6,491 bases of DNA from an uncultured bacterium (GTDB lineage Bacteria; Bacillota; Clostridia; Lachnospirales; Lachnospiraceae), in assembly GCA_946543095.1 (NCBI GenBank), contig CAMNLO010000092.1:1-6491 (forward strand), read 5' to 3'. The notes beneath the pieces were generated by a model, which did no database searches, was not told where the DNA came from, and saw nothing but the letters and a program-made list of their open reading frames with translations. The first letter of the stretch is position 1, and every line of letters begins with the position of its first letter. A program made the translations under genes and the position numbers. This document shows, piece by piece, positions 1-5,912 of the stretch.

Positions 1-1
1 T

Positions 2-556
2 CCCATCCAGCACTGCTCTGACGGGATCCTGAAGAAAATGGGGCGGCGCACCAGTCAGAAAGAGCTGCTTACTCTGATCAAAGCCCTGAGAAAGGAACTC
101 CCAGAGATCTGCCTGCGCACCACGCTGATCGCGGGCTTCCCCGGGGAAACGGAAGAAGAGCATAAGGAATGCCTTCAGTTTATCAAAGACGTGGGCTTCG
201 ACCGGCTGGGGGTATTTCCCTATTCAAGGGAAGAGGGAACTCCCGCGGCGAAAATGACAGGCCAGGTCCACTGGAAAACAAAGGAGCGTTGGAAGAACGA
301 GCTTCTGGCTCTCCAGCAGGAGCTGGTATTTGCAAAGAATGAGTCGTTCAAAGGAAAGACAATGGAGGTCCTGATCGAAGGCTCCCTTCCGGAACAGCCC
401 GGCATCTATGTGGGCAGGACCTACCGGGATGCTCCCGAGGTGGACGGCATGGTGTTTGTGCAGTCTGACAGAGAGCTGATCTCCGGCGACCTTGTAAAGG
501 TAATGATAGAAGAAGCCAGAGGATACGATCTGGCGGGACGAATTGGAGGAAAATGA
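2..556 (+). CDS. rimO: Ribosomal protein S12 methylthiotransferase RimO, C-terminal part (5' truncated)
   Basis: RimO is a cytoplasmic radical-SAM iron-sulfur enzyme that adds a methylthio group to a conserved aspartate of ribosomal protein S12. The reading frame is open to the window edge, so the real start lies outside. The visible 184 residues, of roughly 440 usual for the family, begin with PIQHCSDGILKKMGR, the end of the radical-SAM core. TTLIAGFPGE follows at about residues 40-49 and LGVFPYSREEGTPA at about 69-82. A TRAM-type RNA-binding tail at about 112-182 carries GRTYRDAPEVDG. The SREEGT and TYRDAPEVDG forms point to RimO rather than the related tRNA enzymes MiaB or MtaB. The catalytic CxxxCxxC cluster would be in the missing N-terminal part. 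The ATG at 38 is an internal methionine, not a start. The stop codon overlaps the start of pgsA, so the two are probably co-transcribed. Confidence 0.93.
   Translation, partial: PIQHCSDGILKKMGRRTSQKELLTLIKALRKELPEICLRTTLIAGFPGETEEEHKECLQFIKDVGFDRLGVFPYSREEGTPAAKMTGQVHWKTKERWKNELLALQQELVFAKNESFKGKTMEVLIEGSLPEQPGIYVGRTYRDAPEVDGMVFVQSDRELISGDLVKVMIEEARGYDLAGRIGGK
545..550 (+). promoter_or_regulatory. Ribosome binding site of pgsA
   Basis: GGAGGA lies inside the last codons of rimO. It is 2 bases before the ATG at 553 and 5 bases before the ATG at 556. The spacing favours translation from 556, although 553 cannot be excluded. Confidence 0.7.
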
Positions 557-1119
557 TGAATAAAAATGTACCGAATATTCTGACCATGCTCCGGGTATTC
601 ATGATACCGTTCTTCGTATTCTTCCTGCTGACGGACTATGCGGGAGCAAATTCCAAATGGATCGCCCTGGGGATCTTCATCGCGGCCAGCCTCACAGACC
701 TGCTGGACGGAAAGATCGCAAGAAAGTACCACCTGGTCTCTAACTTCGGAAAATTCATGGACCCTCTGGCAGATAAGCTTTTGGTCTGTTCCGCACTGAT
801 CTGCCTGGTGGACATCAAACGGATCCCCTGCTGGATCGTTCTGATCATCATTGCAAGAGAGTTTATCATCAGCGGCTTCCGGCTTGTGGCCTCGGATAAG
901 GGCAGGGTCCTGGCCGCCAGCTACTGGGGCAAATTCAAAACCACCTTCCAGATGATCATGGTCTGCCTGATGATCGCGGATCTTCCCCAGCTTAAGCTTG
1001 CCACAGATACCTGCATGTGGATCGCCCTGGCTCTCACCATCATTTCCCTGGCAGATTATCTCATTAAGAACTGGGATGTGATGAAGGAAGCGGAAAGGGA
1101 GGAAAACAGGGAGCATTAG
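556..1119 (+). CDS. pgsA: CDP-diacylglycerol--glycerol-3-phosphate 3-phosphatidyltransferase
   Basis: PgsA is an integral membrane enzyme that transfers the phosphatidyl group of CDP-diacylglycerol to glycerol-3-phosphate. This is the committed step to phosphatidylglycerol and cardiolipin. The protein has 187 residues from this start, or 188 from the alternative ATG at 553, which is normal for the family. Numbering from the ATG at 553, the complete CDP-alcohol phosphotransferase motif is visible: D49xxD52-G53xxA56-R57, then G66xxxD70xxxD74. These residues bind metal and CDP. A second stretch at about 102-134 (REFIISGFR, GRVLAASYWGKFKTTFQM) separates PgsA from phosphatidylserine synthase and cardiolipin synthase relatives. 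Several hydrophobic membrane segments are evident, including about 9-26, 36-48, 78-100 and 151-165, and the tail is charged. ATG at 556 is preferred because GGAGGA is 5 bases upstream; it overlaps the rimO stop as TGATG. In many Clostridia cinA and recA follow pgsA, but here a convergent gene does. Confidence 0.93.
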   Translation: MNKNVPNILTMLRVFMIPFFVFFLLTDYAGANSKWIALGIFIAASLTDLLDGKIARKYHLVSNFGKFMDPLADKLLVCSALICLVDIKRIPCWIVLIIIAREFIISGFRLVASDKGRVLAASYWGKFKTTFQMIMVCLMIADLPQLKLATDTCMWIALALTIISLADYLIKNWDVMKEAEREENREH

Positions 1120-1125
1120 AAGAAG

Positions 1126-1169
1126 CCCGGAACAGCTTACGCTGTGATCATATCCGGGTATATGTTTTT
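1126..1169 (+). terminator. Probable rho-independent terminator of rimO-pgsA
   Basis: Seven bases after the pgsA stop, CCCGGA (1126-1131) can pair with TCCGGG (1153-1158). Inside this, ACAGC (1132-1136) pairs with GCTGT (1141-1145) around a TTAC loop, leaving a 7-base bulge on the 3' side. TTTTT follows at 1165-1169. A competing hairpin, CATAT/ATATG (1149-1153 with 1160-1164), ends directly at the T-run. The T-run covers the stop codon of the convergent gene. The stem is imperfect, so efficiency is uncertain. On the - strand the hairpin is followed only by CTTCTTCT, a poor terminator tail. Confidence 0.55.
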
Positions 1170-2664
1170 ACTGCAGATACCCGGCGATCCTCTTCCAGCC
1201 CTCCAGATGTTTGGATAATTCACCGGCCAGCTTCAGGCCGTCCATCACCCCAAGAGCATTTAAGTCCAGCGCCCCGGAGGAATTGATGCCAACGGGATCC
1301 TCTGCAAGAGTCAATGTCAACTTTCCTTCCAGCTGCTTTTCTGCACCATTTTCGTCTTTCACCCGCAGCTCTTTAATGTCCGCTGTGAAGCTCTTCCCGG
1401 GAACGGAATCCTCGATCTTACCCTTGAGATAGCATTCAGTCGAACTGACATCTGACCGGGTGAGCTCCTTTCCGGCTGCACCTCCCGATTCCAGACTCAA
1501 TTCGAATTCCAGATCCTCCAGATCCGTTTCCCCCGACATAGAAAAGCCTATGGGTTCATGATCCGCTGTCCCCTCCGTCTGTAATGAAACGTTGAATTCC
1601 GAAGCCGGATCCTTCTTCCCGGAAAACTCTGCCTGCATCTTGAGCGGCATCGTTTTCCCGTCAACAAGGACCTCCGCCTCCTTTGCTGCCAGCCTCCTCA
1701 GCACCCCCTCTTCATCCACATACACCGTGAATACAGGATCCTTCTCAGCGGAAAGCTCCGGGAAATCCTCCTTCGCGGCATGCAGCAAGCTGAACAGTTC
1801 TGTCAGGGAAGCCGACGGATATGTTATGGTCCACTCCCCGTTTTCTCCCTGGGGAAGCTCCCAGTCGGAGACAGCAAGGTTCTCCGCCATTTCCGAAGCC
1901 GCCTTCTCCAGTGCCTTCCTGTCCAGAAGAGCATAGCTCTCGGCAATGGCAAGCTCCCGATAAGGGTCAGGGGAAAGCCCCTTCAGAAAGCTTCCTGCCT
2001 GGGGAACAGCCTCCGTCACCACCGTCCCCGCGGGAGAATTCAGGATGGAGGCTCCCATTCCCTTTAAGGGCAGCTTAAGCAGGATCTCCCCCAGAAGCTC
2101 CGGGATCCTCACATAGGCTGTGTTCTCCCCGGCTGTCAGCTTCGGGGAGGCGATGACCACATTCTGGGCAGAGAGCTTCGCATCCAGGGCAAAGCGCTTA
2201 TTCTCCATATCGCGCCTGCAGGTCCCGTCAAAGCCAAGGGTCCTGATCTGCTCCACAAAGCCCGTCAGATTCAGCCGGAATTCACTGCTCATATTCCCAT
2301 AGTTTACAGCCCGTGCCATCTCCTGCAGGGAAAGTGCGGTTTCCCAGGCCTCCCAATCCGCAAAGACCTGACGGACCATCTCCCTGTGTGCTGCCTTCAG
2401 AGCCTCCGTCTTTTCCTTACGCTCCTTCTCGATCCGCTCCTTTTCCAGCTGCTCTCTTCTCAGACGCTCAGCCTCTTCGGCCGCTCTCTTCGCTTCTTCC
2501 GCTGCCTCATCCTCTGCTCCTGCCATAGCGCCTGCGGCACCCTTTCTGCCCATATTCACCACATCCACGCCCATGCTCTGAAGGATGAAATACGCCGCCG
2601 TCCCGCTGATGAGGAGCAGTATCACAATGATGATCAATAGACTTGCCAGTTTATTCTTATTCAT
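1168..2664 (-). CDS. Unrecognised membrane-anchored coiled-coil protein
   Basis: I do not recognise the family. The 498-residue product starts MNKNK, then has a strongly hydrophobic segment at about 6-28, which would act as an uncleaved signal anchor. A small Gly/Ala linker (about 40-50) precedes a highly charged Ala/Glu/Arg/Lys helix at about 51-96, likely a coiled coil. The remainder, about 100-498, is probably outside the membrane. It has a helical stretch at about 85-145 and then alternating hydrophobic and polar runs that suggest beta-rich domains at about 275-460 (for example WTITYPSA, PVFTVYVDEEGVLRRL, FSMSGETDLEDLEFELSLESGG). There are only two cysteines, at about 149 and 411, and no catalytic motif I can name. 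The pattern resembles lipoprotein-like beta-sheet binding domains on a stalk, but this is inference. Start chosen at 2664 because GGAG sits 7 bases upstream and the hydrophobic anchor follows at once; an in-frame ATG at 2721 would read through a terminator hairpin. It lies downstream of etfA on the same strand and converges on pgsA. Confidence 0.85.
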   Translation of the reverse strand: MNKNKLASLLIIIVILLLISGTAAYFILQSMGVDVVNMGRKGAAGAMAGAEDEAAEEAKRAAEEAERLRREQLEKERIEKERKEKTEALKAAHREMVRQVFADWEAWETALSLQEMARAVNYGNMSSEFRLNLTGFVEQIRTLGFDGTCRRDMENKRFALDAKLSAQNVVIASPKLTAGENTAYVRIPELLGEILLKLPLKGMGASILNSPAGTVVTEAVPQAGSFLKGLSPDPYRELAIAESYALLDRKALEKAASEMAENLAVSDWELPQGENGEWTITYPSASLTELFSLLHAAKEDFPELSAEKDPVFTVYVDEEGVLRRLAAKEAEVLVDGKTMPLKMQAEFSGKKDPASEFNVSLQTEGTADHEPIGFSMSGETDLEDLEFELSLESGGAAGKELTRSDVSSTECYLKGKIEDSVPGKSFTADIKELRVKDENGAEKQLEGKLTLTLAEDPVGINSSGALDLNALGVMDGLKLAGELSKHLEGWKRIAGYLQ

Positions 2665-2671
2665 ATGAAAG

Positions 2672-2675
2672 CTCC
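2672..2675 (-). promoter_or_regulatory. Ribosome binding site of the unknown membrane-anchored protein
   Basis: On the - strand GGAG lies 7 bases before the ATG at 2664. It supports this start over the longer frame from 2721. It follows the terminator hairpin by only five bases. Confidence 0.75.
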
Positions 2676-2680
2676 AAAAT

Positions 2681-2712
2681 AGAATATGCCCGCCGACAGG
2701 CGGGCATATTCT
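2681..2712 (-). terminator. Strong hairpin terminator after etfA (end of butyrate operon)
   Basis: This is a perfect 14-bp inverted repeat, 2681-2694 with 2699-2712, around a 4-base loop. The GC-rich CCCGCC/GGCGGG core sits next to the loop. On the - strand it starts 21 bases after the etfA stop and runs into ATTTTGG, a short T-rich tail. This fits an intrinsic terminator for the hbd-bcd-etfB-etfA transcript. The T-run is short and interrupted, so partial read-through into the next gene, whose start codon is only 17 bases beyond, is plausible. On the + strand the hairpin is followed by TTTCAC, a weaker tail. Confidence 0.8.
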
Positions 2713-2733
2713 TTCACACACTTGTGCAATCTC

Positions 2734-3786
2734 TTATTTAGCAGCCTTTGCAGCCTTGATCTGCTCGGTCAGGGCGGGAACGATCTTGTTCAGGTCGCCC
2801 ACGACACCGTAATCGGCCACATCGAAGATGGGAGCGTTCTCATCCTTGTTGATGGCGATGATGATGTCGCTCTCTTCCATACCGGCCACATGCTGGATGG
2901 CGCCGGAGATACCGATGGCGAAGTACACATGAGGACGCACGGTCTTGCCGGTCTGTCCCACCTGGAGATCCTTGGGCTTCCAGCCGGAATCCACCACTGC
3001 ACGGGAGCAGGACACGGTACCGCCGATGGCTTCCGCCAGATCCTCCAGGATCTTGAAGTTCTCGGGGCTGCCTACGCCACGGCCGCCGGAGACAAGGATC
3101 TTGGCGTCCATGATATCCACAGCATTGGACACGGCCTTGACGATCTCCTGGATCTCCACATAGCGGTTATTGGGAGTGAAGCCGGGATTGAATTCTTCCA
3201 CATTTGCCTTGGCACCCTTCTTGGGCTCAAGCTTCTGCATAACGCCGGGACGCACGGTGGCCATCTGAGGACGGTCGCCGGGGCAGGCGATGGTAGCGAT
3301 GGTGTTGCCGCCGAAGGCTGGACGGGTCATCAGCAGCTGATTGTGCTTCTGCTCCTGGCCTTCCACTGCCACAAGCGGGAAATCGCCGATGTCCAGCTGG
3401 GTGCAGTCTGCGGTCAGACCGGTCTGCACACGGGCGGAAACCGTAGGGCCAAGGTCACGGCCGATGGCTGTGGCGCCCACCAGCATGATCTCGGGCTTAT
3501 ACTTTAAGATGACTTCCGATAATGCGTGAGCATAGGGCTCAGTACGATAGTCCTTTAATTCGGGATCGTCCACCACAATGACTCTGTCAGCGCCGTACTC
3601 GGCAAGCTGATCTGCCAGATCCTTGACACCGGAACCGATGAGCACTGCGGAGACCTCGGCGTTTAAGGGAGCAGCCAGATCCTTCGCTTTTCCGATCAGC
3701 TCGAAGGAGATACCGCTCAGGACGTTATCGACCTGCTGCGCAAATACAAATACTCCTTTGCACTCTTCAACTTTCAATAAAGACAT
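2734..3786 (-). CDS. etfA: Electron transfer flavoprotein, alpha subunit
   Basis: EtfA pairs with EtfB in the cytoplasm and carries the FAD that passes electrons to butyryl-CoA dehydrogenase. The 350-residue product is of normal size for the clostridial form. The N-terminal half (about 1-190) is the nucleotide-binding-like domain with VGATAIGRDLGPTVSARV at about 103-120. The C-terminal FAD domain is intact: SGGRGVGSPENF at 233-244, SRAVVDSGW at 261-269, QVGQTGKT at 275-282, GISGAIQH at 292-299, AINKDENAPIF at 311-321 and ADYGVVGDL at 324-332. The arginine of SRAVVD and the histidine of GAIQH are the residues known in the family to contact the flavin ring. The start at 3786 is chosen because AAGGAG is 7 bases upstream and the family begins with a strand such as VFVFAQ; the in-frame ATG at 3822 adds a basic stretch without a good ribosome binding site. 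It is the last gene of the butyrate run and follows etfB after an unusually long 101-base gap. Confidence 0.96.
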   Translation of the reverse strand: MSLLKVEECKGVFVFAQQVDNVLSGISFELIGKAKDLAAPLNAEVSAVLIGSGVKDLADQLAEYGADRVIVVDDPELKDYRTEPYAHALSEVILKYKPEIMLVGATAIGRDLGPTVSARVQTGLTADCTQLDIGDFPLVAVEGQEQKHNQLLMTRPAFGGNTIATIACPGDRPQMATVRPGVMQKLEPKKGAKANVEEFNPGFTPNNRYVEIQEIVKAVSNAVDIMDAKILVSGGRGVGSPENFKILEDLAEAIGGTVSCSRAVVDSGWKPKDLQVGQTGKTVRPHVYFAIGISGAIQHVAGMEESDIIIAINKDENAPIFDVADYGVVGDLNKIVPALTEQIKAAKAAK

Positions 3787-3793
3787 GATTATT

Positions 3794-3799
3794 CTCCTT
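3794..3799 (-). promoter_or_regulatory. Ribosome binding site of etfA
   Basis: AAGGAG on the - strand, 7 bases before the ATG at 3786. It decides the etfA start against the in-frame ATG at 3822. Confidence 0.85.
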
Positions 3800-3839
3800 A
3801 TTTTATTTATTATACGATACACGGAGCGGGCTGCAAGGT

Positions 3840-3869
3840 CTCAAGTATTCATGCAGGCATGAATCTGAG
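3840..3869 (-). repeat. Inverted repeat / hairpin in the etfB-etfA spacer
   Basis: ATTCATGC and GCATGAAT (3864-3857 and 3854-3847, - strand) form an 8-bp near-perfect palindrome with two bases between the arms. As RNA it would be a 7-bp stem with a CCTG loop. A flanking CTCA (3869-3866) can pair with TGAG (3843-3840) across a small internal loop. No T-run follows, so it is not a standard terminator. It could be an RNA stabilising or processing hairpin, or a binding site for a dimeric regulator. Confidence 0.6.
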
Positions 3870-3887
3870 GCTTTTCAACCCTTAGTA

Positions 3888-4670
3888 TCAGATGACGTGC
3901 GTTGTGGTTAACTTCTCCATGATATAATCCACGGACTCCTTGGGATCCAGGACCTTCTTCTCGCCTGCACCCTTCTTGACCTTATCGGAAGCCTTAGCGA
4001 TCTTTGTGGGGGAGCCTGCAAGACCGATGTTGGCGTCGTCCAGATCCTTCAGATCGTCTCTGCCCCAGACAGTGACTTCCTTATCATAAGCATCGAAGAT
4101 GCCGCCGGGAGTCATGTAACGGGGATCGTTTAATTCCGCAAGAGCCGTGACCAGGCAGGGCATCTTGACCTTCAGCATATGATAACGGTCTTCATACTGT
4201 CTCTTGACGATAACGGAATCGCCTTCCACCTTCAGCTCCTCTGCATAGGAGATGACCGGCAGCTTTAAGTGCTCCGCGATCTGAGGACCCACCTGGGCAG
4301 TATCACCGTCGATGGCCTGACGGCCGGTGATGACCAGATCATATTCCAGGTTCTTGATGGCAGCGGCAATGGTGGAGGAGGTGGCCCAGGTGTCTGCACC
4401 GCCCAGTCTTCTGTCGGTGACCAGGATCGCCTTGTCAGCGCCCATGGCCATGGCCTCGCGAAGGACTTCATCCGCCTTGGGCAGACCCATGGTGATGACT
4501 GTGACTTCCGCGCCGTACTGATCCTTCAGACGAAGAGCTGCCTCAAGACCGGCCTTGTCATCCGGGTTCATGATGGCAAGCATCGCTGCTCTGTTCAGGG
4601 TTCCGTCAGGATTAAAGGAAACACCGCCCTTGGTATCCGGAACCTGCTTAATGCAAACAATGATTTTCAT
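3888..4670 (-). CDS. etfB: Electron transfer flavoprotein, beta subunit
   Basis: EtfB forms a heterodimer with EtfA. In butyrate-forming Clostridia it carries the flavin that receives a hydride from NADH and splits the electrons between ferredoxin and crotonyl-CoA. The 260-residue length is typical. Visible motifs are CIKQVPDT at 6-13, NPDDKAGLEAAL at 35-46, MGLPKADEVLREAMAMGAD at 61-79, TDRRLGGADTWATS at 85-98, GRQAIDGDTAQVGP at 116-129 and LNDPRYMTPGGI at 180-191. The GRQAIDGDTAQVGP form is the one seen in bifurcating ETFs, where this pocket holds FAD; mitochondrial-type ETF binds AMP here. That the protein bifurcates is inferred from this motif and the bcd neighbour. A GGAG 10 bases upstream (4684-4681) supports the start. 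The gene lies 34 bases after bcd and is surely in the same operon. Confidence 0.96.
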   Translation of the reverse strand: MKIIVCIKQVPDTKGGVSFNPDGTLNRAAMLAIMNPDDKAGLEAALRLKDQYGAEVTVITMGLPKADEVLREAMAMGADKAILVTDRRLGGADTWATSSTIAAAIKNLEYDLVITGRQAIDGDTAQVGPQIAEHLKLPVISYAEELKVEGDSVIVKRQYEDRYHMLKVKMPCLVTALAELNDPRYMTPGGIFDAYDKEVTVWGRDDLKDLDDANIGLAGSPTKIAKASDKVKKGAGEKKVLDPKESVDYIMEKLTTTHVI

Positions 4671-4704
4671 AATGAATGATCTCCTTTATTCTACGTTCTG
4701 ATCC

Positions 4705-5880
4705 TTACTTTAACAAAGCTCCGGAAATAACCATTCTCTGGACCTCGGAGGTACCTTCGTAGATCTCCGTGATCTTGGCGTCACGCATCATGCGCTCCAC
4801 TTCGTACTCACGGATATAGCCGTATCCGCCGTGAAGCTGGACAGCCTTTGTGGTGACTTCCATAGCCACCTCTGCCGCAAACAGCTTTGCCATGGCAGCT
4901 TCCACGGAATAGGAAACCTTCGCTCCGTCCATGAACTCCTGCTTCTTCATGGCTGCCTTGTAGACCAGGTTCTTGGCCGCTTCCACCTTTGTGGCCATAT
5001 CCGCCAGCTGGAACTGGGTGTTCTGCTGCTGTGCGATGGTGCGTCCGAACTGCTTTCTTTCCTTGGTGTAGGCGATGGTCTTTTCCAGCGCACCCTCAGC
5101 AATGCCCAGTGCCTGTGCGGCGATACCGATACGGCCGCCGTCCAGAGTGTGCATGGCGATGGGGAAGCCCTTGCCTCTTGCTCCCAGGAGGTTGTCCTTG
5201 GGGATCCTGCAATCCTGGAAGATCAGCTCGTAGGTAGCGGAGCCGCGGATACCCATCTTCTTTTCCTTCACGCCGAAGGTGAATCCGGGGGTGTCCTTCT
5301 CCACGATAAAGGCGGAGAATCTCTTCTGCTTGCGGCCCTTCTTGTCCTCCACGATATCCGTGTAGGCGATCACGATATAAATGTCAGCATAGAAGCCGTT
5401 GGTGATGAAGCACTTGGAACCGTTCAGGATCCACTCGTTTGCCGCCTCATCCAGCTCGGCCTTGGTCTGCACGCCCTGGGCGTCGGTTCCGGCCATGGGC
5501 TCGGTCAGGGCAAATGCGCCCAGCTTCTCGCCCTTTGCCAGGGGAACCAGATACTTCTGCTTCTGCTCTTCCGTACCATAGGTCTGGATGGGATCCACGC
5601 AGAGGGAGGTGTGTCCGGAAAGGATAACGCCGGTGGTGGCGCAGGCCTTGGAAAGCTCTTCCACGCAATTGATATAAGCCAGGATGTCGGCTCCCTGTCC
5701 GCCGTACTCCTTCGGCACCGGGATGCCCATCAGGCCGTTCTTCTGCATCTTCTTAACGGTCTCCTCAGGGAAATGCTCGGTCTCGTCTGTCTCGATGGCT
5801 AAAGGTGCGACCTCTTTCTCGGCGAACTCCTTGAAGAGGCTCTGGCACATCGCGTGCTTTTTGTCAAAGGTAAAATCCAT
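4705..5880 (-). CDS. bcd: Butyryl-CoA dehydrogenase (short-chain acyl-CoA dehydrogenase)
   Basis: Bcd is an FAD enzyme that reduces crotonyl-CoA to butyryl-CoA, the energy-conserving step of butyrate formation when complexed with EtfAB. The 391-residue product has the full acyl-CoA dehydrogenase fold: an N-terminal helical domain (about 1-115), a middle beta domain (about 120-225) and a C-terminal helical domain (about 230-391). The two family signatures are present: ALTEPMAGTDAQG at 124-136 and QLHGGYGYIRE through RMMRD at 348-367. The catalytic base is E375 in IYEGTSE, the position used by short- and medium-chain members. ERKQFGR at 274-280 and the nearby QNTQFQLADM also match the family. 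GGAGG (5895-5891) is 10 bases before the ATG. It lies 32 bases after hbd and 34 before etfB. Substrate choice is inferred from the operon; sequence alone would fit other short-chain acyl-CoAs. Confidence 0.95.
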   Translation of the reverse strand: MDFTFDKKHAMCQSLFKEFAEKEVAPLAIETDETEHFPEETVKKMQKNGLMGIPVPKEYGGQGADILAYINCVEELSKACATTGVILSGHTSLCVDPIQTYGTEEQKQKYLVPLAKGEKLGAFALTEPMAGTDAQGVQTKAELDEAANEWILNGSKCFITNGFYADIYIVIAYTDIVEDKKGRKQKRFSAFIVEKDTPGFTFGVKEKKMGIRGSATYELIFQDCRIPKDNLLGARGKGFPIAMHTLDGGRIGIAAQALGIAEGALEKTIAYTKERKQFGRTIAQQQNTQFQLADMATKVEAAKNLVYKAAMKKQEFMDGAKVSYSVEAAMAKLFAAEVAMEVTTKAVQLHGGYGYIREYEVERMMRDAKITEIYEGTSEVQRMVISGALLK

Positions 5881-5912
5881 GATGTCAAATCCTCCGTTTT
5901 AACTTGAACGTT

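Larger units (their letters stand above)
3787..3887 (-). promoter_or_regulatory. etfB-etfA spacer with candidate internal promoter
   Basis: This spacer holds a perfect TATAAT at 3814-3809 on the - strand. It is preceded, 16 bases away, by TTGCAG (3836-3831), a weak 3-of-6 match to the -35 consensus. The TATAAT is 22 bases before the etfA start codon, and AAGGAG (3799-3794) lies between them. A promoter here would give etfA a very short leader, with initiation close to the ribosome binding site. The -10 match is seen directly; activity is inference, and the AT-rich leader could produce such a match by chance. Confidence 0.35.

Noticed and set aside
421..1116. - strand open frame of 231 codons opposite rimO and pgsA
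   Set aside because: It spans two well-supported genes on the other strand, is rich in Asp, His and Gln as antisense frames often are, and lacks membrane or domain features.
2665..2721. N-terminal extension of the unknown protein from ATG at 2721
   Set aside because: The extra 19 residues would be encoded by the terminator hairpin, and the GGAG site is placed for the ATG at 2664, directly before the hydrophobic anchor.
2713..2733. Near-palindrome CACACTTGTG between etfA and the terminator
   Set aside because: The centre does not match its reverse complement, the arms are only four bases, and such a match is expected by chance.
2686..3507. + strand open frame of 273 codons opposite etfA
   Set aside because: It is the antisense shadow of a well-supported etfA, starts inside the terminator hairpin and resembles no known protein.
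3787..3822. N-terminal extension of EtfA from ATG at 3822
   Set aside because: No suitable ribosome binding site precedes it, it overlaps the candidate -10 box, and AAGGAG is placed 7 bases before the ATG at 3786.
4831..5802. Long + strand open frame of 323 codons opposite bcd
   Set aside because: It lies wholly within bcd, which has all family motifs. The open antisense frame follows from the biased codon use of the real gene; its translation is low-complexity (Leu, Gly, His-rich) with no recognisable domain or ribosome binding site.
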